Of a stretch of 64,000 nt of DNA, positions 1 to 10,058 are shown piece by piece. The position numbers and the translations under genes are program-made. Origin of the DNA: Fragilariopsis cylindrus CCMP1102 (Eukaryota > Bacillariophyta > Bacillariophyceae > Bacillariales > Bacillariaceae). The notes under the pieces are model-generated. The model did not search any database. It had not been told where the DNA came from and saw nothing but the letters and a program-made list of their open reading frames with translations. Position 1 is the first letter of the stretch; every line of letters starts with the position of its first letter. The stretch is taken from positions 60,637-124,636 of the forward strand of contig FMBT01000422.1 of NCBI GenBank assembly GCA_900095095.1, given 5' to 3'.

Positions 1-106
1 CTTCAAAATACATATTATTGCACGCTTTTGGTTTTTGTTTATGATTGTATTTCTTCTTACGTTCGTTCTTTCTGAATACCAATCAACATTTGACTTTGTA
101 GTTTTT

Positions 107-1336
107 TTACGCGTCTAAATCTTGAACCATCAAAACGGCCTGAGGACACAAATCGCATTCCTTTAGTGTTTTTTGATCATCTTCATTTTCCTTACCATCT
201 CCACCGTATGTATGTTTAGGAAAAGTCGTCGACAACGCAACGCGTTTCACGCAGTCATCACCCTTTTCGGACACAAAATGTAAGATCAAATACGCTTTAA
301 GGGACTCGATCGTTTCATCCCCCTCAAATCGTCGATCTAATTGTTTTCCATTTGGTAGTCGGAATCTGAGTCGGGTTGAACCAGGCGTTCCCTTTGGTGG
401 TTCGTCACGAACTAAAGACCGTGCACGATCTAGACGACTCGCTTCTTCTGCAATTTTCCGTTTTTCTTCCTCCATCTTTAGTTCTTCTTCCCGTTCTGCT
501 TCGAGACGTTCTTCGGTACGCTGTCGTTCACGTTCTTGATCTTGTCGCAATGTTTCTTGATATTCTTCATCTTGTTGACGTCGCAATTCAACTTCCTGTT
601 CTCGTTCATATCGTCTACTTGCATCTTCTAATACCGTTCGTTCGTGTTTTTGAAACGTAGCCGTTACCAAAGTCGTGAGTTGCATAGCCGTTAATTTCAT
701 CAAGGCTGGTCCTTCCGCCTTGAAGATCAACTTGACGGGTCCTGGGGTTACGGACGCCCCACCTGCGTTATTATTATTATTATTACTGCTACTGTTGTTA
801 CTGCTGCTGCTGCTACTATTACTACTACCACTTGTACTGCTGCTGGTCTTGACGGGTTGCAATATAGCTAAGACCGGAAAGCTCGAGGCTGACAAAGAAT
901 ATGACAGGGAAGCACCCTGGGCGGTAGAAATTGACGAACCCAACGACAGAACACGTTCTTTATTTTCAGTCAAGAATCTCACCATAGAGGGAGAACATAA
1001 TAACCGTCTGCAAACATCATCTGCGGAACGATGGTGGGGAGAATGTAGATACACCATTATCAAGGCGTCAGTAGAAGCTGCCTCCCGTTGTAACGAGGCA
1101 TAGGACTTCGTCGAGAAGAGATCAGTAATAGCGTTACTGTCACTATTGTTGTTGTTGTTTAGATTATTTTTCAGATAAGAATTGAATAGTTTCGAGGCAC
1201 GTTCTGGAGATAACTCATCAGGGGATAAGGGCAATAAATAATCACTGACTCGTCTTAGCGGCCAAAACAGCGTCCTGAAGAAGAATCCTGCCCAATTCCA
1301 CATCGGGCGATAGAATAACCGTTGGAATGACGACAA
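107..1336 (-). CDS. FAF2/UBXD8-like UBX-domain protein
   Basis: Probable adaptor that anchors the CDC48/p97 ATPase at the ER or lipid droplets for ERAD. Residues about 1-40 hold a hydrophobic hairpin-like stretch with paired aromatics (F-Y-R-P-M-W-N-W), as in FAF2. Residues about 75-215 form a thioredoxin-like UAS domain, interrupted by a Ser/Asn low-complexity insert. Residues 225-310 are a highly charged coiled coil, and the C-terminal ~85 residues are a UBX domain starting T-R-L-R-F-R-L-P-N-G. The frame opens with TTG, not ATG, and stays open to a TAG at 1409-1411 without any in-frame ATG, so the 5' end is unresolved. A 3' splice site at that TAG, or one missing base after the ATG at 1363-1365 or 1378-1380, would each explain it. 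The N-terminal UBA domain of animal FAF2 is not visible. Family call is firm; start is not. Confidence 0.8.
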   Translation of the reverse strand: MSSFQRLFYRPMWNWAGFFFRTLFWPLRRVSDYLLPLSPDELSPERASKLFNSYLKNNLNNNNNSDSNAITDLFSTKSYASLQREAASTDALIMVYLHSPHHRSADDVCRRLLCSPSMVRFLTENKERVLSLGSSISTAQGASLSYSLSASSFPVLAILQPVKTSSSTSGSSNSSSSSSNNSSSNNNNNNAGGASVTPGPVKLIFKAEGPALMKLTAMQLTTLVTATFQKHERTVLEDASRRYEREQEVELRRQQDEEYQETLRQDQERERQRTEERLEAEREEELKMEEEKRKIAEEASRLDRARSLVRDEPPKGTPGSTRLRFRLPNGKQLDRRFEGDETIESLKAYLILHFVSEKGDDCVKRVALSTTFPKHTYGGDGKENEDDQKTLKECDLCPQAVLMVQDLDA

Positions 1337-1411
1337 GCGACCACCACCACCACCACCACCACCATTGCTGTTCGTTGCATTATTACTGTTGCTATTACTA
1401 GTGCCGGTCTA

Positions 1412-2450
1412 ACAGTGTATTTTATTTATACACACACACACATACACATACATACATCCACACACATCACAAAATGGAATTTGATAAATTAATATTTTGG
1501 ATCGCGATCGAAAAAATGCAAAAAAGAAATGAGAAAATGATGATTTAACATTCTACAACATTCAGCAAAGTATAGATCAAATCAGAGCGTAGTAGCGGAG
1601 CCGTCGTCGACCAATCGTATGTAAATCACTGTGACATCAGGACAAATAGTGCCATTGATTTGAACGAACGATATCTAAGCTTCATTTTCTTCAAATAAGC
1701 CTATAGTGTACACACCTGATGAGAGTTGTTGATAATTGAAGGTGCCATCTTTAATCAATACATATAACAAGAAGCTTTGAATTTGAAGGGTTCTCTGTTG
1801 GTGGGAAGGGACTCTCTTGATTTGTGTTCAAGTGTTCAGCTTTGTGCTTTGTTTCCTGGTTTGTGACTTTTTTAATTGATTATTGCCATCGCCAGTTATC
1901 GGTGATTGGATGGAGTCATACGTGACTAAATATTTTGGATCTTGTTGTTTTTGAAAAGGGCCCTGGACCAGATTTTTTTAATACATATACTATAGTTATG
2001 TACTGTAACAAAATATGCAGCTAAGATGGAAAGATGCAGGCCCACAACAAAGTTAAACCAAACAAGCCAAAAGATGTCTTGAACACTCCTGTCCATCATC
2101 AGGTACCTAGTATTGCTGTGTGTATTTAATGATACTACGAAGAACAAAAAAAAAGGAATGCACATAAAACAAAAACAATGAAAAATCCCAACAACATAAC
2201 ATCAACAAAGGCTAAATGCATGGGAACATATAGACTTTCAGCAACTAAGAAAAGTCCTCTCCTACTAGAAAAAGCACGTGGTATTTTATTCAATTATTGT
2301 GTTGATTAATAAGTAGCTTCCAACCGAATCAATTATTACGACGAAATATTCTTTTCCGTGAGTTCTTTTCATGGCTTCTACTTCGTTTTGACTTTGAAAA
2401 AAGTACATAGTTACTTATTCAAATCAATTCAATCCAAATGAAAAATTATT
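1412..2450. other. Intergenic or 5' region of the UBX gene
   Basis: AT-rich sequence with a (CA)n run near 1430-1465. A 79-codon hydrophobic minus-strand ORF at 1926-2165 has no recognisable motif and looks like chance. A first exon of the UBX gene could lie here, but I could not find a UBA-like segment. Confidence 0.4.
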
Positions 2451-3326
2451 TTAAGGATTCTTACCGGGTGGTAATGGTTCCAGTCCAAGATATCCTAATA
2501 TCATTTTTAATGATCGTTCTGAAGAAATAACATCTTGTCTTGTTTTTTCAAGATAATCATCGATAACATCCTTCCCACCATTAGGATTGGCTTCTCCCCA
2601 TGAACTAGTGTATGCCATCATTGATACATTGTCTGCATTTTCTTTATAGTTTTCAACAGCTTCTAAGTAATTTACAGAATCATCATCGTCTTTGATTAAT
2701 GGTGCCGCACGCATCATTAATTTATCAATCTTATATAATGGATCTTCTGTTGATTTATATCCCATATATATCTGTACATTTAATGGTGTCTTACTGCATT
2801 TATCTCCACCATCGGTACGAACAACCTGCTTTGTTGCTTGTTCAGAATTATTTTTACAAACCGTTGTAACATCATCCCAATTATTTAACATATATTTAAT
2901 ACGTGCATGTCCTTTCTGAAGTCGTCCTAATTCCACCGACGATGGAAGCGCTACAGCATTAGCTACATATGGTTGTGATGATAGTAGTATAGTCATCGCT
3001 GCAGCTGCGGTAGCGGGAGCGACGTTCCGAAAAAGGTCGCGTCGACTGCTGAAAGACGAAGATGTACTCGCAGTAACATCGTTATTATCTAACTGAGATT
3101 CATCCCGTGAAGTAGTAGCATAATGAACTAGTTGATGACGATGACGTTGATGCTGTTGCTGACCTTTCTGTTTGTGATTGCGAGAAGTGGCGGAAAATGA
3201 AGAAGTAGGAGTCCAAGAAAGGACGGGTTGATAAAAGGATACAAGAAAAAGTGCTACAAGTGTCAACAATCCAAATCCAAATCGAACTCGAAGTCGCGGT
3301 TGTGTTGTTGTGGCTACCATATTCAT
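2451..3326 (-). CDS. Thylakoid-lumen protein with twin-arginine targeting signal
   Basis: Predicted 291-residue nuclear-encoded plastid protein. It carries three targeting layers: an N-terminal signal peptide (hydrophobic residues about 15-37), a Ser/Thr/Gln-rich transit region, and around residue 95 the twin-arginine sequence S-R-R-D-L-F-R-N followed by a hydrophobic Ala-rich stretch and a V-A-N-A-V-A type lumen cleavage site. The mature part, about 160 residues, starts S-S-V-E-L-G-R-L-Q-K-G-H and looks helical, with a W-D-D-V-T-T-V-C segment and a second Cys in G-G-D-K-C. That layout fits small photosystem-associated lumen proteins conserved in red-lineage algae, but I do not recognise a named subunit. 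The ATG start is clear. Export to the lumen by the Tat pathway is inferred from the motif; the function is unknown. Confidence 0.75.
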   Translation of the reverse strand: MNMVATTTQPRLRVRFGFGLLTLVALFLVSFYQPVLSWTPTSSFSATSRNHKQKGQQQHQRHRHQLVHYATTSRDESQLDNNDVTASTSSSFSSRRDLFRNVAPATAAAAMTILLSSQPYVANAVALPSSVELGRLQKGHARIKYMLNNWDDVTTVCKNNSEQATKQVVRTDGGDKCSKTPLNVQIYMGYKSTEDPLYKIDKLMMRAAPLIKDDDDSVNYLEAVENYKENADNVSMMAYTSSWGEANPNGGKDVIDDYLEKTRQDVISSERSLKMILGYLGLEPLPPGKNP

Positions 3327-4482
3327 CGTGCGTGGTGGATAGATTGTTTTCTTTATTGATGGGGAGAGTTGATCGCTCGATCTCGGATAAGATTGTGATG
3401 ATATATGATGTGATGATGTGATTATGATATGATGTTGTTATTATTTTGATTGAACGTTTGTGCTTTTTCTGTTAGAATTTTGATGCGATGACGTGTTAAA
3501 AACAAAAATTCTGTCGAAAACAACAAAATATTGGTTAAGTCTGTTGGAGAATTTTCTATCAAGGTACAGATGACTATAGGGAATTTTTTTGGCACATTAC
3601 AGGAGGAAAGTACAGGGTCATCAACAATCAATCAGTCAATCAATTGGTTTTTCTTCTTCAAAAGAAGGTAAAACTTGCAAGCTTGTAGATCAATGTCACC
3701 GCCTACCTAAATTTGCAGATTTGTGTAGGGTGGACAGTACAGAAAGTTTTTTAATAAGGCTCCCATTGAATTAAAATTTGGATAGAATCATTCATTTTTT
3801 TATGACTTCTTCTTTTTTCTTGTTCTGCACATTGTAACCATGTACAAAACATAATCATTCCACACAGCCTACCATTTTTGTTGAATAATAAAATAGTTAT
3901 ATATTATTTGTGACAGCGCAGTGGTCCCAACACTGTAGTAATATTTATAAGCATAGAATACTGGATCGTTTTTTTAGTCCTATTTGGAACAACTAGTGTA
4001 CATTCCTATCCTATCAGTCAAATTTTTAGGTACATACAAGTGATATATGTTCCAATCTTTGTTCTTCCGGTCTTCTTTTTCCACTCTCCTTTTACCACCG
4101 ACAAATAATATGGGGTGTGTTCCAATGAGCTATATATGTACGCTGCTGTTTAGGAATACTACCTTCAACAAATTCTAGCGTAAGTAAGTCTAATGAAATG
4201 AGAGTTGTAGTACAGGAAAGTGTACACGATGCAATACAATAAAGAATACAGTAATACTGTGTATATTATAGTGTATAGTGTTTTCCTTGTAATTGTCGGA
4301 GTGGAGCATACTTACCATATGTAGTATATATACACTAGTAGCTAATACAAGAAATACGACCGTCAGTTGAGGGTTCTTCTAGCAAAAAAATCATATTTTT
4401 CACAACTCACAACATCATGCATCATTTTGTTCATCATTAACTTTACCGTCATTGCTTGAGCTTCTAGAGATCAACATTCACG
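3327..4482. other. Intergenic, no gene seen
   Basis: Sequence between divergent genes (lumen protein on minus, WW/UIM protein on plus). Short ORFs at 3422-3631 and 3589-3774 lack motifs. TATA-like AT-rich stretches lie around 4260-4340. No RNA gene recognised. Confidence 0.5.
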
Positions 4483-5818
4483 ATGCCGACTAGAGACAGT
4501 GCAACAGCTACATTTTCCGGCAAGGACTTCGACGCTCGTCCTGCAGTAACTCTTAAACTTGGGAAGAAAAGAACTGACGAATTGACAATAGCAGATGGAG
4601 ACACATGGGATGAATATTTAGCAGTTTGTGAAAAAGCGGATACGCGTGCGTCGACTACTACTAGTGGTGGTGGTGGTGCTTTGTCGTTCTTCGGAAAGAA
4701 AAAGAAGAAGACTGGTAATAATAATAATAAGAAAGGCAGTACAAGCAGTAGTAGCAGCGCGACAACAAACAATAACAATCTAACAATACGAAGTTATTTT
4801 CAAAACCGACGGACGGGGAAAAAGGTATGGGATGAGCCACCATCGGGAGCATCGAAAATTGTTCCAGCATCTGAAGAAATGCGTCGTATGGCTGATATCC
4901 AACTTGGCGATTTGTACGTGGCTACTGCTACTATCGGTGCTGATAATACGAACATTGGAGGGATTGGAAATGGTGGTACAGGAATAGATGATATTTATAG
5001 CTACGATGTTTATGGCGATAACAATAATGACGGCAGTAATAGTACAATGAACAGCAATCACATCAGTAAGAAAAAATCCTTTGTCAATGGATTATTTCGA
5101 CGAAGTGGTACCGACAAAAAGAAAGGACAACCGAACGTCGGCGGTGACGCAGGTGATTCAGCCAACAGCAGTAGACGGATCCGATACAAACCCGATTCAA
5201 ACCTGGCAATGAATGGTGATGCAGTCAGAAGTAATAACAGCAGTAGAAGAAGTAGTAGCAACAGCAATATCAGCTCAAATAACAGAAACACTCTCAACGA
5301 TCGACAACTTCAGGAGGCAATTGCTCGATCGATTACCGACAGTCATACAAGCAGCCATAACCATAGCGCCGATGGCGGTAATAATATGAGTAGCTATAAT
5401 GAAACGGAAGATGAGACCTTGAGACGAATATTAGAAGAATCTAATGAAACGGAAGATGAGACCTTGAGACGTGTACTAGAAGAATCAAGGTTGGAAGCTA
5501 ACTCAAAACCAACAGCAACGATGACCGATCACCGGAATGTACGTCGTCGATAGAATTTTTGCCGTCGTATATTTATGGATATTATAACCCCCCTCCTCCG
5601 CAGCAACGACGGTCAAGGACGACGACGTCAACCTCAGTACTTATGATATTGAACAGAACGATGCGACGACAGACACTGCTCTACTCTTACAGGATTATGA
5701 TTTTCCAGATAATTGTGTTAACATGGCTCACTCGCTCATCCGAACCATGGAACAATCACGTCACGTCCACCTACACCGGAGTTCAATCGTCGCTCACGGC
5801 GCGAGTATTTTTAAATGA
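4483..5818 (+). CDS. WW-domain-like and ubiquitin-interacting-motif protein
   Basis: The first exon encodes 352 residues. Around residue 105 a WW-like segment reads Y-F-Q-N-R-R-T-G-K-K-V-W-D-E-P-P, so peptide binding is likely. The C-terminal part carries a helix L-Q-E-A-I-A-R-S followed by two copies of a 15-residue unit, D-E-T-L-R-R-[IV]-L-E-E-S, which resemble ubiquitin-interacting motifs. The middle is Asn/Ser-rich. The exon ends in a good donor (GTACGT at 5539). Splicing to the AG at 5616-5617 removes 79 nt and continues in frame with D-D-D-V-N-L-S-T-Y-D to a TGA at 5816-5818; without splicing, translation ends at 5553. A role in ubiquitin-dependent sorting is inference. The second exon is tentative. 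Confidence 0.55.
5398..5487 (+). repeat. Two 45-bp in-frame repeats encoding UIM-like helices
   Basis: Units 5398-5442 and 5443-5487 start with the same 29 bases and together encode two near-identical 15-residue acidic helices. Confidence 0.85.
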
Positions 5819-6326
5819 TTGTCCAAATTTGTTTTGCGATGACGAGTTAAGGTCTATTTTATTACTACAGTTGCTAGGAAAAGATAACCGTTCGTTACAC
5901 CGCACGCTCATCAACCAGGGAATATTTTGGGTACGCTAATGCTGGGAAGATTTGGTTTGCAAATGGGCAAAGATAATTTCAACTTTGTTCCTTCAGTTCC
6001 GTACTTTTAAACTGATAGACCATATTGATGTCATATGATATTAATAGGACCTAGAAAATAATTATCGTTGAGCACATGAAAAGTACGGCCAATGTTACAC
6101 CCCCTATTATTCTGGGCTATTTATCAACTTATTGTATGTGGATATCAGAGAGAAGAGGGGGAAATAATGGAAATCTACAATATTTCAACGTGACAAGGAG
6201 CTGCGGCCACAGTCTAGTTTTGTCTTTTAACTTATTACAATCTATAGGGTGCGTACATAGAATTTCCCATTTTAAAATAAGTACTTTTGATAAAATTAGG
6301 AACTATAATGCATGTCGTATCATCCT
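5819..6326. other. Intergenic between convergent genes
   Basis: Open frames at 5820-5939 and 6076-6399 lack recognisable motifs. The first could be a further exon of the upstream gene (it contains F-C-D-D-E-L-R-S-I-L-L-L-Q-L-L), but I could not connect it. Confidence 0.35.
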
Positions 6327-8366
6327 TCATCGCACAAAGACTGGTGGAGGTACCCACAGGGAAGGTTCTTTTCCCTTCTCTTCCTCCACCTTGTCTTGAT
6401 TTTTCTCGTCAGAGTCGACGACGGATGGAGGTTTGAATATGGCCGTAGTTTGAGGAATGACCTCTCCAGAGGTAACATAATAGATCAATGAATATCTAGT
6501 CCCTTCATGATCAGAAACCCAATGAACGAATCGTCCATCAACTTTTGCTAATTTTCCCTTTGTGTCAATTTCTGCCACTAAGGTTGGAGAACATTCAACA
6601 CATAATTTTCCACCAGTGAAGTTACCCAATGATATTCCATAAAATGGTGCTATATTCAACGTATCAATATGAGCAGAACCTTGGAAATTTTTCGTTACAG
6701 CTAACGCGGTAAATTGCTTAGCGAATGATTTATCAATCGATTCGATAGCTTCAATGGCCTTCGTCCAAATTCCATTGAATCGTTGTAACTTTTTAGCTTC
6801 ATTTTTTGCTTTATTGTTCGCCTTCGTTGTCATTTTTCTATTTTCTTCGGATGGCGACGACGACGACGATGGTGGTCGTTGGAGTATAACATATCCCTCA
6901 GCTAAAATCTTAGGTCGTTCTCGTGTTGTTCGTGGCCATGGTATTCTTTCCATTTCCATGAGGAGGTCTGACAACAATTTTGGATCGATAGACACTCCGC
7001 GTTCGTATCGAATCGACCGCAACGTGTATCTTCTTTGTTTTCATAACCTATCAATAGCTTTTGCATGATTAATTCACGATCGTAAGCATTCTCGTCACTG
7101 TCATCAAATGATATACCGAAAGTTCTGTGTAGTCTTTTACGTAATTGTGGTGTACTTATTGGTTCTAATTGTGATCGTAAATCATTAGCATCTCGATCAC
7201 AAGCCGAAAGTTTCTTCTTCGTTTAGTGGTGGTTTCTTTTCCTGTTAAGACGTTGTCGTCGGCAGGAGATAGAATCAATCTACAACCATCAATAAATTTC
7301 TTATCTTCCAATAAACGTTTACGGTTTGATTGGGTATTCATTTTTCGATTCCATCTTAAGTCCAATTCTTCTAATAATGGTAAAGATGATGTTATTGCAT
7401 CAATTGGGAATTGAGCCCATCGGATATTATTAGATAAAGCAATTAATGTTTTCAACTTTGTGCAGTTACCAATTTCTGATGGTAATCCCTTTAATTGTTC
7501 CTACCTACATCTAAATATTCCAACATTGGACAACACAATAGTTTCGGTAATGAAGTAAGTTTGTTCCTGCTCAGATCTAACCGAACAATATTAGTCATGA
7601 TCATCATCGTGGGTATTAATATTGGTGTGATACTGATGATGTTTTTATTTGTGGTGTTGGTATTATTTCTTCTGGTGACAATTTCCCTGCCTCGTTGTCC
7701 TCCTCCTCTTTTGTGTATGTAGATGATGTAGATGATGTAGTGATGGGAACGACATCGTCGAAGGAGTTACTAAGAAATCGGTCCAAGTCCGCCGTTTCTA
7801 ATTCTCTATTTGTAAGAGAAATTGTGACTCGGTCCTTCGACCCAGAAAAAGAGTATTCGATTATTTTTTGTTTTTGCTGTTGGTGGATGATATCACTATT
7901 ATTGGATGATGGCGATGATGATGGTGTGTTCGCAGTATTTGCCGTCGTCGTCGTCGTCGTCGTCATCGTCGTCATCTTTTCGCATATTTCTCCCGTACTA
8001 TCATCCTTTCCAGAGAGGAGACCTACCATTGCGTATTCGGTACAATGCCAGAGAGGTGAAAATAATAGATGAGAGCGAAGAAAATAATACGATGATATCG
8101 TCTATACCAGGTAGTAACTTAGAGAGTGGCTGAATGCAAATATTCTTGGCCATCAAATTATTTGTAGAAAGATTAAGAAATTCTCAGGGCCATCCCGAAA
8201 GTTTTTGAATTTGAAGAGTCGAGTGAGTCGGTTTATGAATCGAATATTTAAGCCTGCTTTCCATTTCCCAACGGATACTTTCATTTAACCACGGACAAAC
8301 ACATACAGTAAACATACCACAACAACAACAACAACAACGACCACAATAATAAGAGACACTACTCAT
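6327..8366 (-). CDS. Leucine-rich-repeat / 2OG-Fe(II) dioxygenase-like fusion protein (frame-broken)
   Basis: Several short ORFs are pieces of one gene. The likely first exon is 8108-8366; a probable 85-nt intron (8023-8107, GTATAG...TAG) leads into an acidic Thr/Ser-rich region. Leucine-rich repeats follow (N-I-V-R-L-D-L-S-R-N-K-L, then L-E-Y-L-D-V-G, then L-L-E-E-L-D-L-R-W-N). The C-terminal ~230 residues look like a 2OG-Fe(II) oxygenase: H-I-D near 6665, V-H-W-V near 6520 as second His region, and R-Y-S-L-I-Y-Y near 6490 as the oxoglutarate Arg. Frame changes near 7640, 7500, 7215 and 7022 all have the sign of one missing base. One in-frame TGA (8184-8186) also interrupts exon 1. The substrate is unknown. 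This may be a pseudogene, but no other stops are seen. Confidence 0.6.
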
Positions 8367-8496
8367 ACCATTCCATCAGACGCAAGATTGTCATAAGAAA
8401 AAGGACACAGAGATTAAATTTAAAGACACCAAGACATATAACATTTCGAGAGATCTTGAAAAGAAAAGTATTCGGTTACAAAACAAAGACGGCTTT

Positions 8497-8525
8497 GACG
8501 ACGACGACGACGACGACGACGACGA
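8497..8525. repeat. (GAC)n microsatellite in the SFT2 leader
   Basis: About nine GAC units lie 35 bp before the ATG of the SFT2 gene, probably within its 5' UTR. Confidence 0.8.
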
Positions 8526-8558
8526 TATCAACGAATAGGAAAGAAAAAATAATATAAA

Positions 8559-9429
8559 ATGCGACCATCATTAGATAGTTTCAAACAGGCTTCTAGTAAT
8601 GCCTTAAGTAAAGCCCAATTAATGGTCGGCTTGAATGGAAGTAATAGCGGTGATGGTTTGAATATAAATAATGAGAGCGATGATATCGAATTGGCGGCTT
8701 CCAATAATAGCAAGAACGGCGAAAGTGATAGTGAACGAACGACAACATTTGTAGAGGAAGCAGCTGATTTATTATGTCCAGAATTAACGTTTCAACAACG
8801 CTTACTTGGTTTCGCTACATGCTTTACCATTGCATGTAAGTACAGTAACGTTGTTTAGTATTGTGGCACATGTATCATGGTATCGGTTTGAGATATTCTT
8901 TACTTTTTGCTCAATTTATTTCCGACTTTCATTTTCTCTCTCTCTCTCCACAATAATGCAACTTTCAACCAATTAATTAATAAATAAATAAGATATGATA
9001 ACATTCATGTCATTTAAATTTTTCGTCCAACTTATTGAAGGATATCCCGTTCCTTTTGCTATCAATTATTCGGCTGGAAATTTACTAGCAATGAGTGCAT
9101 CAGGATTTCTTTGTGGTCCAAAACGACAATTCCGTAATATGTTCGACGAAAAAAGAAGGACAGTATCAATTGTGTATTTATCATGTTTATTTAGTACATT
9201 AGTGGTTGTATTTATACCGATATATTGGCCAGCGAAACTAACGATCTTAATCACATTAGTGATAACTCAATGTTCAGCTAATATCTGGTACAGTCTCAGT
9301 TACGTCCCATACGGACGAAGAACGGCCTTAAAGCTAATGAAGCGATATCTTGGTCTGAATGGTAACGGTGGTGGTAGCGCCGAGGGATCAGGATTTATGG
9401 GACTCGGTGGTAGCGGTGAATTGAGCTGA
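8559..9429 (+). CDS. SFT2-family vesicle-transport membrane protein
   Basis: Two exons, 8559-8835 and 8993-9429, join across a GTAAGT...AG intron of 157 nt in phase 1 to give 237 residues. The cytosolic N-terminus, about 75 residues, is Asn/Ser-rich. The core has the SFT2 pattern: L-T-F-Q-Q-R-L-L-G-F-A-T-C-F, then G-N-L-L-A-M-S-A-S-G-F-L-C-G-P, then R-R-T-V-S-I-V-Y-L, and W-Y-S-L-S-Y-V-P-Y-G-R near the end, with four predicted membrane spans. Yeast Sft2 and its relatives act in fusion of endosome-derived vesicles with the Golgi; that role is carried over by family. The Gly-rich C-terminal tail is a local extension. Confidence 0.88.
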
Positions 9430-9486
9430 ACTACGTCCTTTAGAGTACAAACTTTATTACTAATTACCACATCAACCATTTTAGAT

Positions 9487-9909
9487 ATTATAACACACAC
9501 ACACACACACAACTCTAGACCTACTACCCTTATAGTAGCTAGTAGAGAATTCCAAAACATTGTTTGTAGATATACTCAACCCGTCTTTGAAATATTTCCG
9601 TATTGGAATGGCACTAATGTGTGTTGGATTAACGAGTTCGTAGACCCTCTCTCGAGAGCGAGTCTTCCGGACAAAACGATGAAAGAATTTGATCCGGTTG
9701 CAATTGCTATCGACTTAATGCGATCGGTGGGAGGTAAATACAATAAACAGCACGAGGAAACGATATTTTTGTACGCATGCGAGCTCACGGCGCATTCGAG
9801 GAAAAGGTCTTCAATTCTAACCGAGTATAACAGACATGTCAAACGATGGAAACAGGTAGAACGAATCGAAATGATAGGATCCGCGATGAACGGGATGAAC
9901 CTATACTAA
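9487..9909 (+). CDS. Possible exon of unknown function
   Basis: An open frame runs from the (CA)n run near 9500 to a TAA at 9907-9909, about 135 codons. The first in-frame ATG, at 9679, leaves only about 76 residues. Composition looks coding (mixed charged and hydrophobic, ending K-R-W-K-Q-V-E-R-I-E-M-I), with no family recognised. A 3' splice-like CTCTAG sits at 9512-9517. It follows the SFT2 gene by about 60 bp. It could be an exon of an unresolved gene, a relic, or chance. Confidence 0.25.
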   Translation: MITHTHTHNSRPTTLIVASREFQNIVCRYTQPVFEIFPYWNGTNVCWINEFVDPLSRASLPDKTMKEFDPVAIAIDLMRSVGGKYNKQHEETIFLYACELTAHSRKRSSILTEYNRHVKRWKQVERIEMIGSAMNGMNLY

Positions 9910-10058
9910 GAGGCAATATAGCTGTGATACAATCACGTATTATTTGTGGGTGACTGTAAAAAAATAGTATTATGATCTTATATACTCTTTATCACTGGCA
10001 TTGCGATGCTCCTCAACGACTTCAATCGTCACGAAATATAAATACTACTGAGAATCTT

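Noticed and set aside
675-1103. Plus-strand poly-Leu ORF
   Set aside because: Complement of the poly-Ser/Asn tract of the UBX gene.
1926-2165. 79-codon hydrophobic ORF
   Set aside because: No conserved motif and AT-rich composition; open by chance.
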